NCBI RefSeq assembly: GCF_038069765.1
Contig: NZ_JBBPFS010000001.1
Span: 62,001 to 126,000 of the forward strand
Direction: 5' to 3'
Length of the DNA stretch: 64,000 nucleotides
Source of the DNA: Arthrobacter_B sp038069765
GTDB taxonomy: Bacteria > Actinomycetota > Actinomycetes > Actinomycetales > Micrococcaceae
The notes under the pieces are model-generated. The model was not told where the DNA came from. It saw only the letters and a list, made by a program, of their open reading frames with translations, and searched no databases. Position numbers and translations under genes: made by a program. Of this stretch, positions 36,519 through 44,309 are shown in pieces. Position 1 is the first letter of the stretch. Every line of letters begins with the position of its first letter.

Positions 36519-37064
36519 ATGGCTGGCGCAATGCGCAGGACAATGATTTACCTTGGGCTCGCCGACGGTGACGAGCACTACGAGCCTGAGCCGAAGAGCC
36601 AGCGGGATGCCCCGGCACGCAGCGAGGAATTCACCCCCGAATTCGAGCGCACCGAACGTCCCGAGAGGGACGTCGAACCGGTCTCGGCACCGGCACCGGC
36701 AACCCGCACCGCCGTCGAGGAGTACCGGGCGCCGGTAACGCCGATCAAACGAGCTCCGTCATCCCGAGAGGAAGTGGCTGGCTTGCGCCAGATCACCACC
36801 GTCCATCCCCGTTCCTACAACGACGCCAAGATCATCGGCGAGAGTTTCCGCGACGGCATCCCCGTGATCATGAACGTCACCGACATGGGGGAAGCCGACG
36901 CCAAGCGCCTCGTGGATTTCTCCGCTGGCCTCGTCTTCGGACTCCGCGGTAGCATTGAACGCGTGACCAACAAAGTGTTCCTGCTGTCGCCTTCGTACGT
37001 GGAGGTGCTCGGGGATGACAAAAAGGTCAGCGAGTCCCAGTCGGCATTCTTCAACCAGAGCTGA
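36519..37064 (+). CDS. sepF: Cell division protein SepF
   Basis: 181-residue FtsZ-binding protein that anchors FtsZ to the membrane and replaces FtsA in actinobacteria. The N-terminal amphipathic membrane-targeting helix (GAMRRTMIYLGLAD) is followed by an acidic/Pro linker, and residues 100-175 form the SepF domain (VHPRSYNDAKIIGESFRDGIPVIMNVTDM, then LVDFSAGLVFGLRGSIERV, ending FLLSPSYVEV). AGAAGGAG lies 6 bases before ATG 36519, so this start is preferred to ATG 36471. A GAGGAA/TTCCTC palindrome lies just upstream. Confidence 0.95.
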   Translation: MAGAMRRTMIYLGLADGDEHYEPEPKSQRDAPARSEEFTPEFERTERPERDVEPVSAPAPATRTAVEEYRAPVTPIKRAPSSREEVAGLRQITTVHPRSYNDAKIIGESFRDGIPVIMNVTDMGEADAKRLVDFSAGLVFGLRGSIERVTNKVFLLSPSYVEVLGDDKKVSESQSAFFNQS

Positions 37065-37130
37065 CCGCATCCCCGCCTCGGCGGGGACACTGCGGGCTGC
37101 TGCGGCTTCCCCGGAAACGAAACCACACGC

Positions 37131-37421
37131 GTGAGTATTATTTTTTCCCTGTTGTATCTGCTGCTGGTGCTCTTTTATTTTGCCCTGCTGCTCCGGATTG
37201 TTTATGACGCTGTCCAAATATTTGCCCGCCAATGGCGCCCGAAGGGGCCCGCCCTGGTGCTTGCCTCTGTGATCTACGGCGCAACGGACCCGCCCATCCG
37301 GCTCCTGCGAAGGTTCATTCCTCCGCTGCGGCTCGGCGGCATCTCCTTGGACCTGGCCTTCATCGTGCTGTTCATCGTGGTTGCCATTGCCAGGTCTATC
37401 GTCGCCAGCCTCATCCTGTAG
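37131..37421 (+). CDS. YggT-family membrane protein
   Basis: 96-residue protein with two hydrophobic regions (IIFSLLYLLLVLFYFALLLRIV and LDLAFIVLFIVVAIARSIV), typical of YggT (Ylmg/CCB3) proteins. They lie in the dcw region between sepF and divIVA in many Gram-positive bacteria and have been linked to division or osmotic adaptation, without a clear mechanism. The GTG at 37131 is the only start that includes the first helix. No Shine-Dalgarno is obvious. About 150 AT-richer bases follow before divIVA. Confidence 0.85.
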   Translation: MSIIFSLLYLLLVLFYFALLLRIVYDAVQIFARQWRPKGPALVLASVIYGATDPPIRLLRRFIPPLRLGGISLDLAFIVLFIVVAIARSIVASLIL

Positions 37422-37467
37422 GCACTGCGGCTGCTCCGGGTCCGGTTAGTCTTCCGCACCCGAAAGA

Positions 37468-37473
37468 TATACT
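37468..37473 (+). promoter_or_regulatory. Candidate -10 box for divIVA
   Basis: TATACT, with a TTAGTC at 37446-37451 as a poor -35 (16-base spacer). The next 90 bases are unusually AT-rich for this genome, consistent with a separate strong promoter for divIVA. Confidence 0.4.
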
Positions 37474-37577
37474 GTGAAAAAGAATAAGACTCCTTAGATT
37501 TGTATGTTCGTTATTCTGTACGTAGAACCGTCTGCTTGACTCGCAGGCGAATCTTATAACCAGTGTGAGGTGACCAG

Positions 37578-38285
37578 ATGGCTCTGACGCCAGAAGATGT
37601 TGTTAATAAGCGGTTCCAGCCGACCAAGTTCCGTGAGGGCTACGATCAGGACGAGGTTGACGATTTTCTCGATGAGATCGTCGTTGAGCTTCGCCGCCTG
37701 ACCGCAGAGAACGACGACCTGCGCCGGCAGCTCGCGGATTGCGTCGCCGGAAAGGGCGGCGAAAGCTCCGTTCCCGCTCCGGTCTCCGCAGCTGCCGCCA
37801 AGACCGACGAGGTCACGCAGCCGGTCAAGGAAGAAAAGAAGCCCGAGCCCGTCAAGGCCGAGGAGCCCAAGGCTCCGGCTGCCAAGGCTGAAGAGCCGAA
37901 GGTTGAAGCTCCGGCTCCGGCCCCGACTGCTGCTGCTCCCGCTGCTGCCGCTCCGGCTGCAGTGAGCAACACCGAGACGGCCGCCGGCATTCTGGCGATG
38001 GCCCAGAAGATGCACGACGACTACGTTGGTGCCGGTGTCGAGCAGCGCGACAAGATCATTGCAGAAGCACAGATTGAAGCCAGCGGCCTCGTTACCGAAG
38101 CCCAGGACAAGAGCCGCAAGATCCTCAGCAACCTGGAACAGCAGAAGGCTGTCCTGGAGCGCAAGGTTGAGCAGCTGCGCGGTTTCGAGCGCGACTACCG
38201 TGCACGCCTGAAGGCCTACATAGAAGGCCAGCTGCGGGACCTCGACGCCCGCGGTTCCGTTGCTTCGGAGACCGCCGACGCGTAA
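37578..38285 (+). CDS. divIVA: DivIVA-domain polar growth protein (Wag31)
   Basis: 235-residue coiled-coil scaffold that marks poles and septa and recruits wall-synthesis enzymes. The N-terminal DivIVA domain (LTPEDVVNKRFQPTKFREGYDQDEVDDFLDEI in outline) senses membrane curvature. It is followed by a coiled coil, an Ala/Pro/Lys/Glu-rich linker (residues 65-130) and a long C-terminal coiled coil (ILAMAQKMHDDYVGAG onward) ending near LKAYIEGQLRDL. The ATG at 37578 follows GTGAGGTGA. In mycobacteria Wag31 is phosphorylated by PASTA kinases, and a PASTA kinase is encoded at 10122-12311. A strong terminator follows. Confidence 0.94.
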   Translation: MALTPEDVVNKRFQPTKFREGYDQDEVDDFLDEIVVELRRLTAENDDLRRQLADCVAGKGGESSVPAPVSAAAAKTDEVTQPVKEEKKPEPVKAEEPKAPAAKAEEPKVEAPAPAPTAAAPAAAAPAAVSNTETAAGILAMAQKMHDDYVGAGVEQRDKIIAEAQIEASGLVTEAQDKSRKILSNLEQQKAVLERKVEQLRGFERDYRARLKAYIEGQLRDLDARGSVASETADA

Positions 38286-38331
38286 CCCGAACAGCCCGTG
38301 GCAGCACGGGTGGACTAAACTGAGATAAAGC

Positions 38332-38377
38332 ACGGGCCGGCTGGCCGGGACGCCCCGGCCAGCCGGCCCGTTGTTTT
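38332..38377 (+). terminator. Rho-independent terminator after divIVA
   Basis: Perfect 18-bp inverted repeat (38332-38349 with 38354-38371) followed by TGTTTTT. Marks the end of the dcw transcript. Confidence 0.92.
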
Positions 38378-38440
38378 TGATGTCCGGGCGCGTCCTGCGG
38401 CGCGGCACACCTGCGAAAGCACCATGACGAAGAAAGCTAC

Positions 38441-39145
38441 ATGACGAAATCATCCGAGGAAGCTGCGGCTGCCGCCCCCGAAGGCCGTCCCGGCTCACAC
38501 GTGCGTCCGGCCTGGTCCGGATACGCCCTGCTTATGCTGGCCTGCGCCGCAGCGGCGCTGGTGTTCGACCAGCTGACCAAACTGTGGGTGGAAAACACGA
38601 TGACGCTGGGCCAGGTCACTGATGTCCTGCCCCCGGTCCTGCGCTGGCACTACATCCTGAATCCGGGTGCGGCCTTCTCCATCGGGACCGACTACACATG
38701 GGTCTTCACGATCATCATGGTGGCTGTGAGCGGTTTCCTGGTGTACCTCATGCTGAAGGTGCGTTCCCTTTCCTGGGCCATCGCGCTGGGACTTGTCCTG
38801 GGCGGCGCTCTGGGCAACCTCACGGACCGGCTGTTTCGGGCCCCGTCCTTCGGCCAGGGCCACGTGGTGGACTTCATCGCACTGCCAAACTTCGCCATCT
38901 TCAACATTGCGGATTCCTGCGTCGTCAGCGGCGTGATCCTGGTCTGCCTGCTGACCCTCCGCGGAACGGGCCTTGACGGCAAGCGCGATGCACCCCGGGA
39001 CGAGACAGCAGCGACTACCGCAGCCAGCGACCGTGCAGCCGGGAACACCGCACCCGGCGACACCGCCTCACCGCAGGACGGCGGACAGGAAAACGAGGCC
39101 CGGGAAACGGGTGCACCAGATACCAAGAACGGCGAAGACAAATAA
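38441..39145 (+). CDS. lspA: Lipoprotein signal peptidase LspA
   Basis: Membrane aspartyl protease that removes the signal peptide of prolipoproteins after diacylglyceryl transfer. The 234-residue protein has four hydrophobic segments, VFDQLTKLWVEN, NPGAAFSIG, the catalytic Asp in GALGNLTDRL and the second catalytic Asp in FAIFNIADSCVV. About 60 Ala/Thr/Glu/Asp-rich residues follow the fourth segment; this hydrophilic tail is absent from short enteric LspA. The lipoprotein at 15603-16193 would be a substrate. The stop shares one base with the pseudouridine synthase start. Confidence 0.93.
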   Translation: MTKSSEEAAAAAPEGRPGSHVRPAWSGYALLMLACAAAALVFDQLTKLWVENTMTLGQVTDVLPPVLRWHYILNPGAAFSIGTDYTWVFTIIMVAVSGFLVYLMLKVRSLSWAIALGLVLGGALGNLTDRLFRAPSFGQGHVVDFIALPNFAIFNIADSCVVSGVILVCLLTLRGTGLDGKRDAPRDETAATTAASDRAAGNTAPGDTASPQDGGQENEARETGAPDTKNGEDK

Positions 39146-40080
39146 TGAACGAGATCCATACCGTGCTGCAGATCCCGGACGAGGCCGACGGCGGACGTGC
39201 CGATGCCGTCCTGGCCAAGCTCCTTGACGTCTCGCGCTCAACCGCCGCCACGTGGTTCACTGACGGTTACTTCAGCATGTCCGGGCGTCCGCTGGGCAAA
39301 TCCGACCGCCTGGCTGCCGGGGACAAGGTCCACGTGGACATCCCGGAACAGCGGGATCCCCTGGCCGTCGTCGTCGAACCGGTCGAGGGTCTGAAAATCC
39401 TGGCCGACGACGAGCACTTTGTCGTCATTGACAAGCCGGTGGGCGTTGCCGCGCATCCGTCTCCGGGTTGGGTGGGACCCACCGTCGTGGGTGGGCTGGC
39501 CGCCGCCGGTTACCGCATCTCCACCTCGGGTGCGCCGGAGCGGCAGGGCATAGTCCACCGCCTGGACGTCGGTACGTCCGGTGCCATGGTCGTGGCGAAG
39601 ACCGAGCACGCCTATAACGTGCTGAAGCAGGCCTTCAAGGAACGCACCGTGGACAAGATGTACCACGCCGTGGTCCAGGGCCTGCCGGATCCGCTGCGCG
39701 GAACCATTGACGCACCGATTGGCCGCCACCCGTCCTACGACTGGCGCTTTGCCGTCCTGGAAGGCGGACGGCCGTCCGTCACCCACTATGAGGTGCTCGA
39801 GGCCTTCGGCAAGGCATCCCTAGTGGAGGTCCACCTGGAAACAGGCCGCACGCACCAGATCCGTGTCCATTTCTCCGCCCTCAAGCATCCCTGTGCCGGA
39901 GATCTCACCTACGGTGCCGAGGCCAAACTCGCGGCCGAACTGGGCCTGACCCGGCAGTGGCTGCACGCCCGGAAACTCGCCTTTGCGCACCCGGCGTCGG
40001 GGGAGCGCGTGGAAGTTCTCAGCGAATACCCGCAGGATCTGCAGTACGCACTGGACGCCCTGCAGCGCGGCGACGTCTAG
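39145..40080 (+). CDS. rluD: RluA/RluD-family 23S rRNA pseudouridine synthase
   Basis: Converts uridines in large-subunit rRNA to pseudouridine. The 311-residue protein has an N-terminal S4-like RNA-binding domain (RADAVLAKLLDVSRSTAATWF) and a catalytic domain with the active-site Asp in GIVHRLDVGTSG. FVVIDKPVGVAAHPS precedes it, and LETGRTHQIRVHFSALKHP and PCAGDLTYG follow. One-base overlap with lspA, an operon order common in bacteria. The exact target uridines cannot be read from sequence. Confidence 0.93.
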   Translation: MNEIHTVLQIPDEADGGRADAVLAKLLDVSRSTAATWFTDGYFSMSGRPLGKSDRLAAGDKVHVDIPEQRDPLAVVVEPVEGLKILADDEHFVVIDKPVGVAAHPSPGWVGPTVVGGLAAAGYRISTSGAPERQGIVHRLDVGTSGAMVVAKTEHAYNVLKQAFKERTVDKMYHAVVQGLPDPLRGTIDAPIGRHPSYDWRFAVLEGGRPSVTHYEVLEAFGKASLVEVHLETGRTHQIRVHFSALKHPCAGDLTYGAEAKLAAELGLTRQWLHARKLAFAHPASGERVEVLSEYPQDLQYALDALQRGDV

Positions 40081-40186
40081 GTGCCGGACCGCCGCAGCCG
40101 GACCCGACAGGGTTCGGCGCTCCGGCAGCGGGTGCCGGCGGCGGTCTGAGTGCGGCGCGCCGTCCGAAGCCGGCGGCGGCCGGGCC

Positions 40187-40192
40187 TAGAAT
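40187..40192 (+). promoter_or_regulatory. -10 box of a leaderless dnaE promoter
   Basis: TAGAAT followed by 6 bases and the GTG at 40199; no Shine-Dalgarno. Confidence 0.65.
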
Positions 40193-40198
40193 GGTTCG

Positions 40199-43100
40199 GT
40201 GGCTTCAGCAACTAGTTCTTCGAAATCGTTTGTCCATCTTCACAACCACACCGAGTACTCCATGCTGGACGGTGCGGCCCGCCTGACGGACCTCTTCAGC
40301 CACGCCGATGAGCTCGGCATGAACGCCGTGGCGACCACCGACCACGGGTTCGTGTTCGGAGCCTTCGACTTTTGGAACAAGGCCCGCAATGCCGGCATCA
40401 AGCCGATCATCGGCGTCGAGGCGTACCTGACGCCCGGCACCGCCCGGGCGGACAAGACCCGCGTGAAGTGGGGCGACGGCGGGCGGAACGACGTTTCCGG
40501 TGCCGGTGCCTACACGCACATGACCATGTGGGCCGAAACCACAGAGGGCATGCACAATCTCTTCCGGATGTCCTCCCTGGCCTCGCTGGAGGGCTTCCTC
40601 TACAAGCCCCGCATGGACCGCGACCTGCTGCAGACCTACGGCAAGGGCCTCATTGCGACCACCGGCTGCCCGTCGGGCGAGGTGCAGACCAAGCTGCGTC
40701 TGGGCCAGTACCGCGAAGCCGTGCAGGCCGCTTCCGACTTTCGCGACATCTTCGGCGCCGAGAACTTCTTCTGCGAGGTCATGGACCACGGCCTGGACAT
40801 CGAGCGCAACGTGCAGGCAGACCTGTTCAAGCTGGCTCGGGAACTGAACCTGCCGCTGGTGGCCACCAACGACCTGCACTACACCCACGCCGAAGATGCC
40901 TCCGCGCACGCCGCCCTGCTCTGCGTGCAGTCCGGGTCCTCGCTGGCAGACCCGAAGCGCTTCAAGTTCGACGCCGACGAGTTCTACCTGAAGTCCCCGG
41001 CCGAAATGCGCGCCATCTTCCGCGACTATCCCGAGGCCTGCGACAACACGCTGCTCATCGCCGAGCGCTGCGACGTCGAGTTCAACACCAACGCCAACTA
41101 CATGCCGCGGTTCCCCACTCCCGAAGGGGAGAACGAGGAGTCCTGGTTCGTCAAGGAAGTCGAAGCGGGACTGCACCGGCGCTACCCGAACGGCATCACC
41201 GACGCCGTCCGCAAGCGCGCCGACTACGAAGTGGGCATCATCGCGCAGATGGGCTTCCCGGGATACTTCCTGGTGGTGGCGGACTTCATCAACTGGGCCA
41301 AGAAGAACGGCATCCGTGTCGGCCCCGGCCGGGGCTCCGGTGCCGGTTCCATGGCTGCTTACGCCATGGGCATCACCGACCTGGACCCGCTGCAGCACGG
41401 CCTGATCTTCGAGCGGTTCCTGAACCCTGACCGCGTCTCCATGCCTGACTTCGACGTCGACTTCGATGATCGGCGCCGTTCCGAGGTGATCCACTACGTC
41501 ACCGAGAAGTACGGCGACGAGCGCGTGGCCATGATCGTCACCTACGGCACCATCAAGGCCAAGCAGGCCCTGAAGGACTCCTCCCGCGTGATGGGGTACC
41601 CGTTCTCGGTGGGGGAGCGCCTGACCAAGGCCATGCCGCCGGACGTCATGGGCAAGGGCCTGTCCCTGGCCGATGTCCACAACAAGGAAGCCAAGCGGTA
41701 CGGCGAGGCCGAGGAACTGCGCGAACTGCTGCGCACGGACCCCGATTCCCAGCGCGTGTTCGACACCGCGCTCGGCCTCGAGGGCCTCAAGCGCCAGTGG
41801 GGCGTGCACGCCGCCGGCGTCATCATGTCCTCGGATCCGCTGATCGACATCATCCCGATCATGCGCCGCGACCAGGACGGGCAGGTCATCACGCAGTTCG
41901 ACTACCCCACCTGCGAAGGCCTGGGGCTGATCAAGATGGACTTCCTCGGCCTGCGGAACCTGACGATCGTTTCCGATGCCGTAGAGAACATCAAGAACAA
42001 CCGCGGGGAGGACCTGGTCCTCGAGGACCTGCCGCTGGACCTGAAGCCCGCCTACGACCTGCTGGCCAGCGGTGACACGCTGGGCGTGTTCCAGCTCGAC
42101 GGCGGACCCATGCGGTCGCTGCTCAAGAGCATGCGCCCGGACAACTTCGAAGACATTTCCGCCGTCATCGCGCTGTACCGTCCCGGTCCGATGGGTGCGA
42201 ACTCGCACACCAACTACGCGCTGCGTAAGACCGGGCAGCAGGAGATCACTCCGATCCACCCCGAGCTCGAGGAGCCGCTGGCGGAAATCCTCGGCACCAC
42301 CTACGGCCTGATCGTTTATCAGGAGCAGGTGATGGCCATTGCCCAGAAGGTTGCCGGCTTCAGCCTCGGCCAGGCAGATATTCTCCGCCGCGCCATGGGT
42401 AAGAAGAAGAAGTCCGAGCTGGACAAGCAGTACGCCGGCTTCCACCAGGGCATGATCGACCGCGGCTACTCCGAGGCAGCCATCAAGGCCCTCTGGGACA
42501 TCCTGCTCCCGTTCTCCGACTACGCCTTCAACAAGGCCCACTCGGCCGCGTACGGGGTGGTGTCCTACTGGACCGCCTACCTGAAGGCGCAGTACCCGGC
42601 GGAATACATGGCGGCGCTGCTCACCTCGGTGGGTGACGACAAGGACAAGCTGGCCATGTACCTGAACGAATGCCGCAAGATGGGCATCACGGTGCTGCCG
42701 CCGGACGTGAATGAATCCAGCGTGAACTTCACCCCGGTGGGCAACGACATCCGCTTCGGCATGGGTGCAATCCGCAACGTTGGCGCCAATGTGGTGCAGT
42801 CCATGGTGGCCGCCCGCGAGGAAAAGGGTGCGTTCACCAATTTCAAGGACTTCCTGATGAAGGTCCCTGCCGTGGTGTGCAACAAGCGCACCATTGAATC
42901 GCTGATCAAAGCCGGCGCGTTCGACTCGATGGGCCATGCCCGCCGGCCGCTGGCCATGATCCACGAAGAGGCGATCGATTCCGTCGTCGTGCTCAAGCGC
43001 AACGAGGCGGTGGGCCAGTTTGACCTCTTTGCCGCCATCACCGACCAGGAACCCGAGGACTCGATCAGCATCGAGATCCCGGACCTGCCGGAGTGGGAAA

Positions 43101-43738
43101 AGAAGGACAAACTGTCGTTTGAACGCGACATGCTGGGCCTCTACGTCTCGGATCATCCGCTGCAGGGGCTCGAGGGGATCCTGAGCCAGCACGCGGATTC
43201 CTCCATCACGAACATTGTGGGCGAGGAAGGCCCGGCCGACGGCGCCATTGTCACTATTGCCGGCATGATCACCTCGCTGCAGCGCCGGATCGCCAAGAAC
43301 AGCGGCAACGCCTATGCGCGCTGTGAAATCGAGGACCTGGCCGGCTCCATGGAGGTCATGTTCTTCGGGCAGGTGTACGGGCCGATCGCAGCGGTGCTGG
43401 CGGAGGACCTGATTGTGGTGGTCCGCGGGCGGCTGCAGCGCCGCGACGACGGCGCGGTCACCCTGAACGCGCAGGAACTGACGGTGCCGGACCTCAGCGA
43501 GGGCCACTCCGGCCCCGTGGTGATTTCCATGGCCACCTACAAGGCGACGGAAACCGTGGTGACCCAGCTCGGGGATGTGCTCCGCACCCACCCGGGCACG
43601 TCCGAGGTCCAGATCCGGCTCAACGGATCGCGCAGCGTGGAGGTCATGAAGCTGGGCGTTGACCTGCGCGTGAACCCCACGCCGTCGTTGTTCGGGGACC
43701 TGAAGGTGCTGCTGGGCCCGGCCTGTCTCGACGCCTGA
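40199..43738 (+). CDS. dnaE: DNA polymerase III subunit alpha
   Basis: Replicative polymerase catalytic subunit, 1179 aa. The N-terminal PHP domain starts FVHLHNHTEYSMLDG. The palm carries the catalytic Asp residues in MPDFDVDFDDRRR, with GPGRGSGAGSMAAYAMGIT before them and GVHAAGVIMSSDPL after. Then come the tandem HhH/beta-binding region and a C-terminal OB fold (VTIAGMITSLQRRIAKNSG). The length and arrangement fit DnaE1, not the shorter ImuC/DnaE2. GTG 40199 has a TAGAAT box 6 bases upstream. The stop codon lies in a 14-bp tandem duplication. Confidence 0.96.
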   Translation: MASATSSSKSFVHLHNHTEYSMLDGAARLTDLFSHADELGMNAVATTDHGFVFGAFDFWNKARNAGIKPIIGVEAYLTPGTARADKTRVKWGDGGRNDVSGAGAYTHMTMWAETTEGMHNLFRMSSLASLEGFLYKPRMDRDLLQTYGKGLIATTGCPSGEVQTKLRLGQYREAVQAASDFRDIFGAENFFCEVMDHGLDIERNVQADLFKLARELNLPLVATNDLHYTHAEDASAHAALLCVQSGSSLADPKRFKFDADEFYLKSPAEMRAIFRDYPEACDNTLLIAERCDVEFNTNANYMPRFPTPEGENEESWFVKEVEAGLHRRYPNGITDAVRKRADYEVGIIAQMGFPGYFLVVADFINWAKKNGIRVGPGRGSGAGSMAAYAMGITDLDPLQHGLIFERFLNPDRVSMPDFDVDFDDRRRSEVIHYVTEKYGDERVAMIVTYGTIKAKQALKDSSRVMGYPFSVGERLTKAMPPDVMGKGLSLADVHNKEAKRYGEAEELRELLRTDPDSQRVFDTALGLEGLKRQWGVHAAGVIMSSDPLIDIIPIMRRDQDGQVITQFDYPTCEGLGLIKMDFLGLRNLTIVSDAVENIKNNRGEDLVLEDLPLDLKPAYDLLASGDTLGVFQLDGGPMRSLLKSMRPDNFEDISAVIALYRPGPMGANSHTNYALRKTGQQEITPIHPELEEPLAEILGTTYGLIVYQEQVMAIAQKVAGFSLGQADILRRAMGKKKKSELDKQYAGFHQGMIDRGYSEAAIKALWDILLPFSDYAFNKAHSAAYGVVSYWTAYLKAQYPAEYMAALLTSVGDDKDKLAMYLNECRKMGITVLPPDVNESSVNFTPVGNDIRFGMGAIRNVGANVVQSMVAAREEKGAFTNFKDFLMKVPAVVCNKRTIESLIKAGAFDSMGHARRPLAMIHEEAIDSVVVLKRNEAVGQFDLFAAITDQEPEDSISIEIPDLPEWEKKDKLSFERDMLGLYVSDHPLQGLEGILSQHADSSITNIVGEEGPADGAIVTIAGMITSLQRRIAKNSGNAYARCEIEDLAGSMEVMFFGQVYGPIAAVLAEDLIVVVRGRLQRRDDGAVTLNAQELTVPDLSEGHSGPVVISMATYKATETVVTQLGDVLRTHPGTSEVQIRLNGSRSVEVMKLGVDLRVNPTPSLFGDLKVLLGPACLDA

Positions 43739-43754
43739 GCCTCGACGCCTGAGC
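43727..43754 (+). repeat. 14-bp tandem duplication across the dnaE stop
   Basis: CTCGACGCCTGAGC occurs twice without a gap (43727-43740 and 43741-43754). The first copy contains the final Leu-Asp-Ala codons and the TGA stop; the second repeats them beyond the stop. A partial third copy (CTTGACG) follows. Confidence 0.9.
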
Positions 43755-43783
43755 CTTGACGGGGCTTGGTGACCGGGGCCTGG

Positions 43784-43826
43784 GGGAGCCGGGCCTGCCC
43801 TGTGACGGGCAGGCCGCGGCTTCCCC
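43784..43826. terminator. Hairpin between dnaE and the HhH gene
   Basis: 9-bp perfect inverted repeat (43792-43800 with 43807-43815), extendable outward with a bulge to 43784 and 43826. It lies in the convergent gap; no U-tract. Confidence 0.55.
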
Positions 43827-43852
43827 GGCTTTCGGGCCCACCGGAAATGCGC

Positions 43853-44050
43853 CTACCGCAGCGCCAGTCCGTGTTCCTTCAGGGCCTCTTCGATAAGGCG
43901 CAGCGCTTTGGGGCCGACGCCGTGCAGCCGGGACAGCTCTGCGCGGTCCGCGTCCGCCAACTCCCGCAGCGACGAATATCCGGCGTCGCGCAGGCTGCGC
44001 GCTGCCGGTGCTCCGACCGGAGGCAGAATGTCCAGTGATGAGGCCGCCAT
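43853..44050 (-). CDS. Small helix-hairpin-helix protein
   Basis: 65-residue protein consisting almost entirely of a helix-hairpin-helix pair. The first half has PPVGAPAARSLRDAGYSSLREL and the second has SRLHGVGPKALRLIEEALKEHGL, with the hairpin glycines typical of non-specific DNA-binding HhH units. This resembles the stand-alone HhH proteins often annotated as DNA-binding in Micrococcaceae. The role is unknown; repair or nucleoid contact is only a guess. The ATG at 44050 has TAGGGT 6 bases upstream on the minus strand, with CGGAGG abutting the ATG and too close to serve as a ribosome binding site. Convergent with dnaE. Confidence 0.72.
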   Translation of the reverse strand: MAASSLDILPPVGAPAARSLRDAGYSSLRELADADRAELSRLHGVGPKALRLIEEALKEHGLALR

Positions 44051-44056
44051 CCTCCG

Positions 44057-44062
44057 ACCCTA
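44057..44062 (-). promoter_or_regulatory. -10 box of a leaderless promoter for the HhH gene
   Basis: Minus-strand TAGGGT followed by 6 bases and the ATG at 44050. Confidence 0.5.
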
Positions 44063-44132
44063 CGGGCGTTAATGTGCCGGGGAAAGACCCGCCCAAGACC
44101 AGGGCAAAGACCCCGCCGCAGAGACCCGTTCA

Positions 44133-44159
44133 AGACAGGGCATCGGCCCGTCCCTGTCT
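44133..44159. repeat. Inverted repeat in the 44.05-44.31 kb gap
   Basis: 8-bp perfect arms AGACAGGG (44133-44140) and CCCTGTCT (44152-44159), 11-base loop. It lies downstream of the minus-strand exporter gene and may be its terminator or an operator for the HhH gene. Nothing else is recognised in this 259-base gap. Confidence 0.45.
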
Positions 44160-44309
44160 CTGTCCGCTTTAGGGCCGGGAGGTGAAAAGCCCGCAGCCAG
44201 GGCAGGACGCCCAATGAGGGAGCCTCTTCTAGCCGGAAGCCCGATGACGGCTCCCACCACGGCATCCCGGTGCCGGACTCCGGAAGCCTGCGGGCGGTGA
44301 TTCGGAAGC

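Noticed and set aside
40205..43591. 1128-codon open frame on the minus strand opposite dnaE
   Set aside because: Exact antisense of the conserved dnaE frame; open only because of high GC at codon position three. The translation is low-complexity Gly/His/Val-rich and matches no family.
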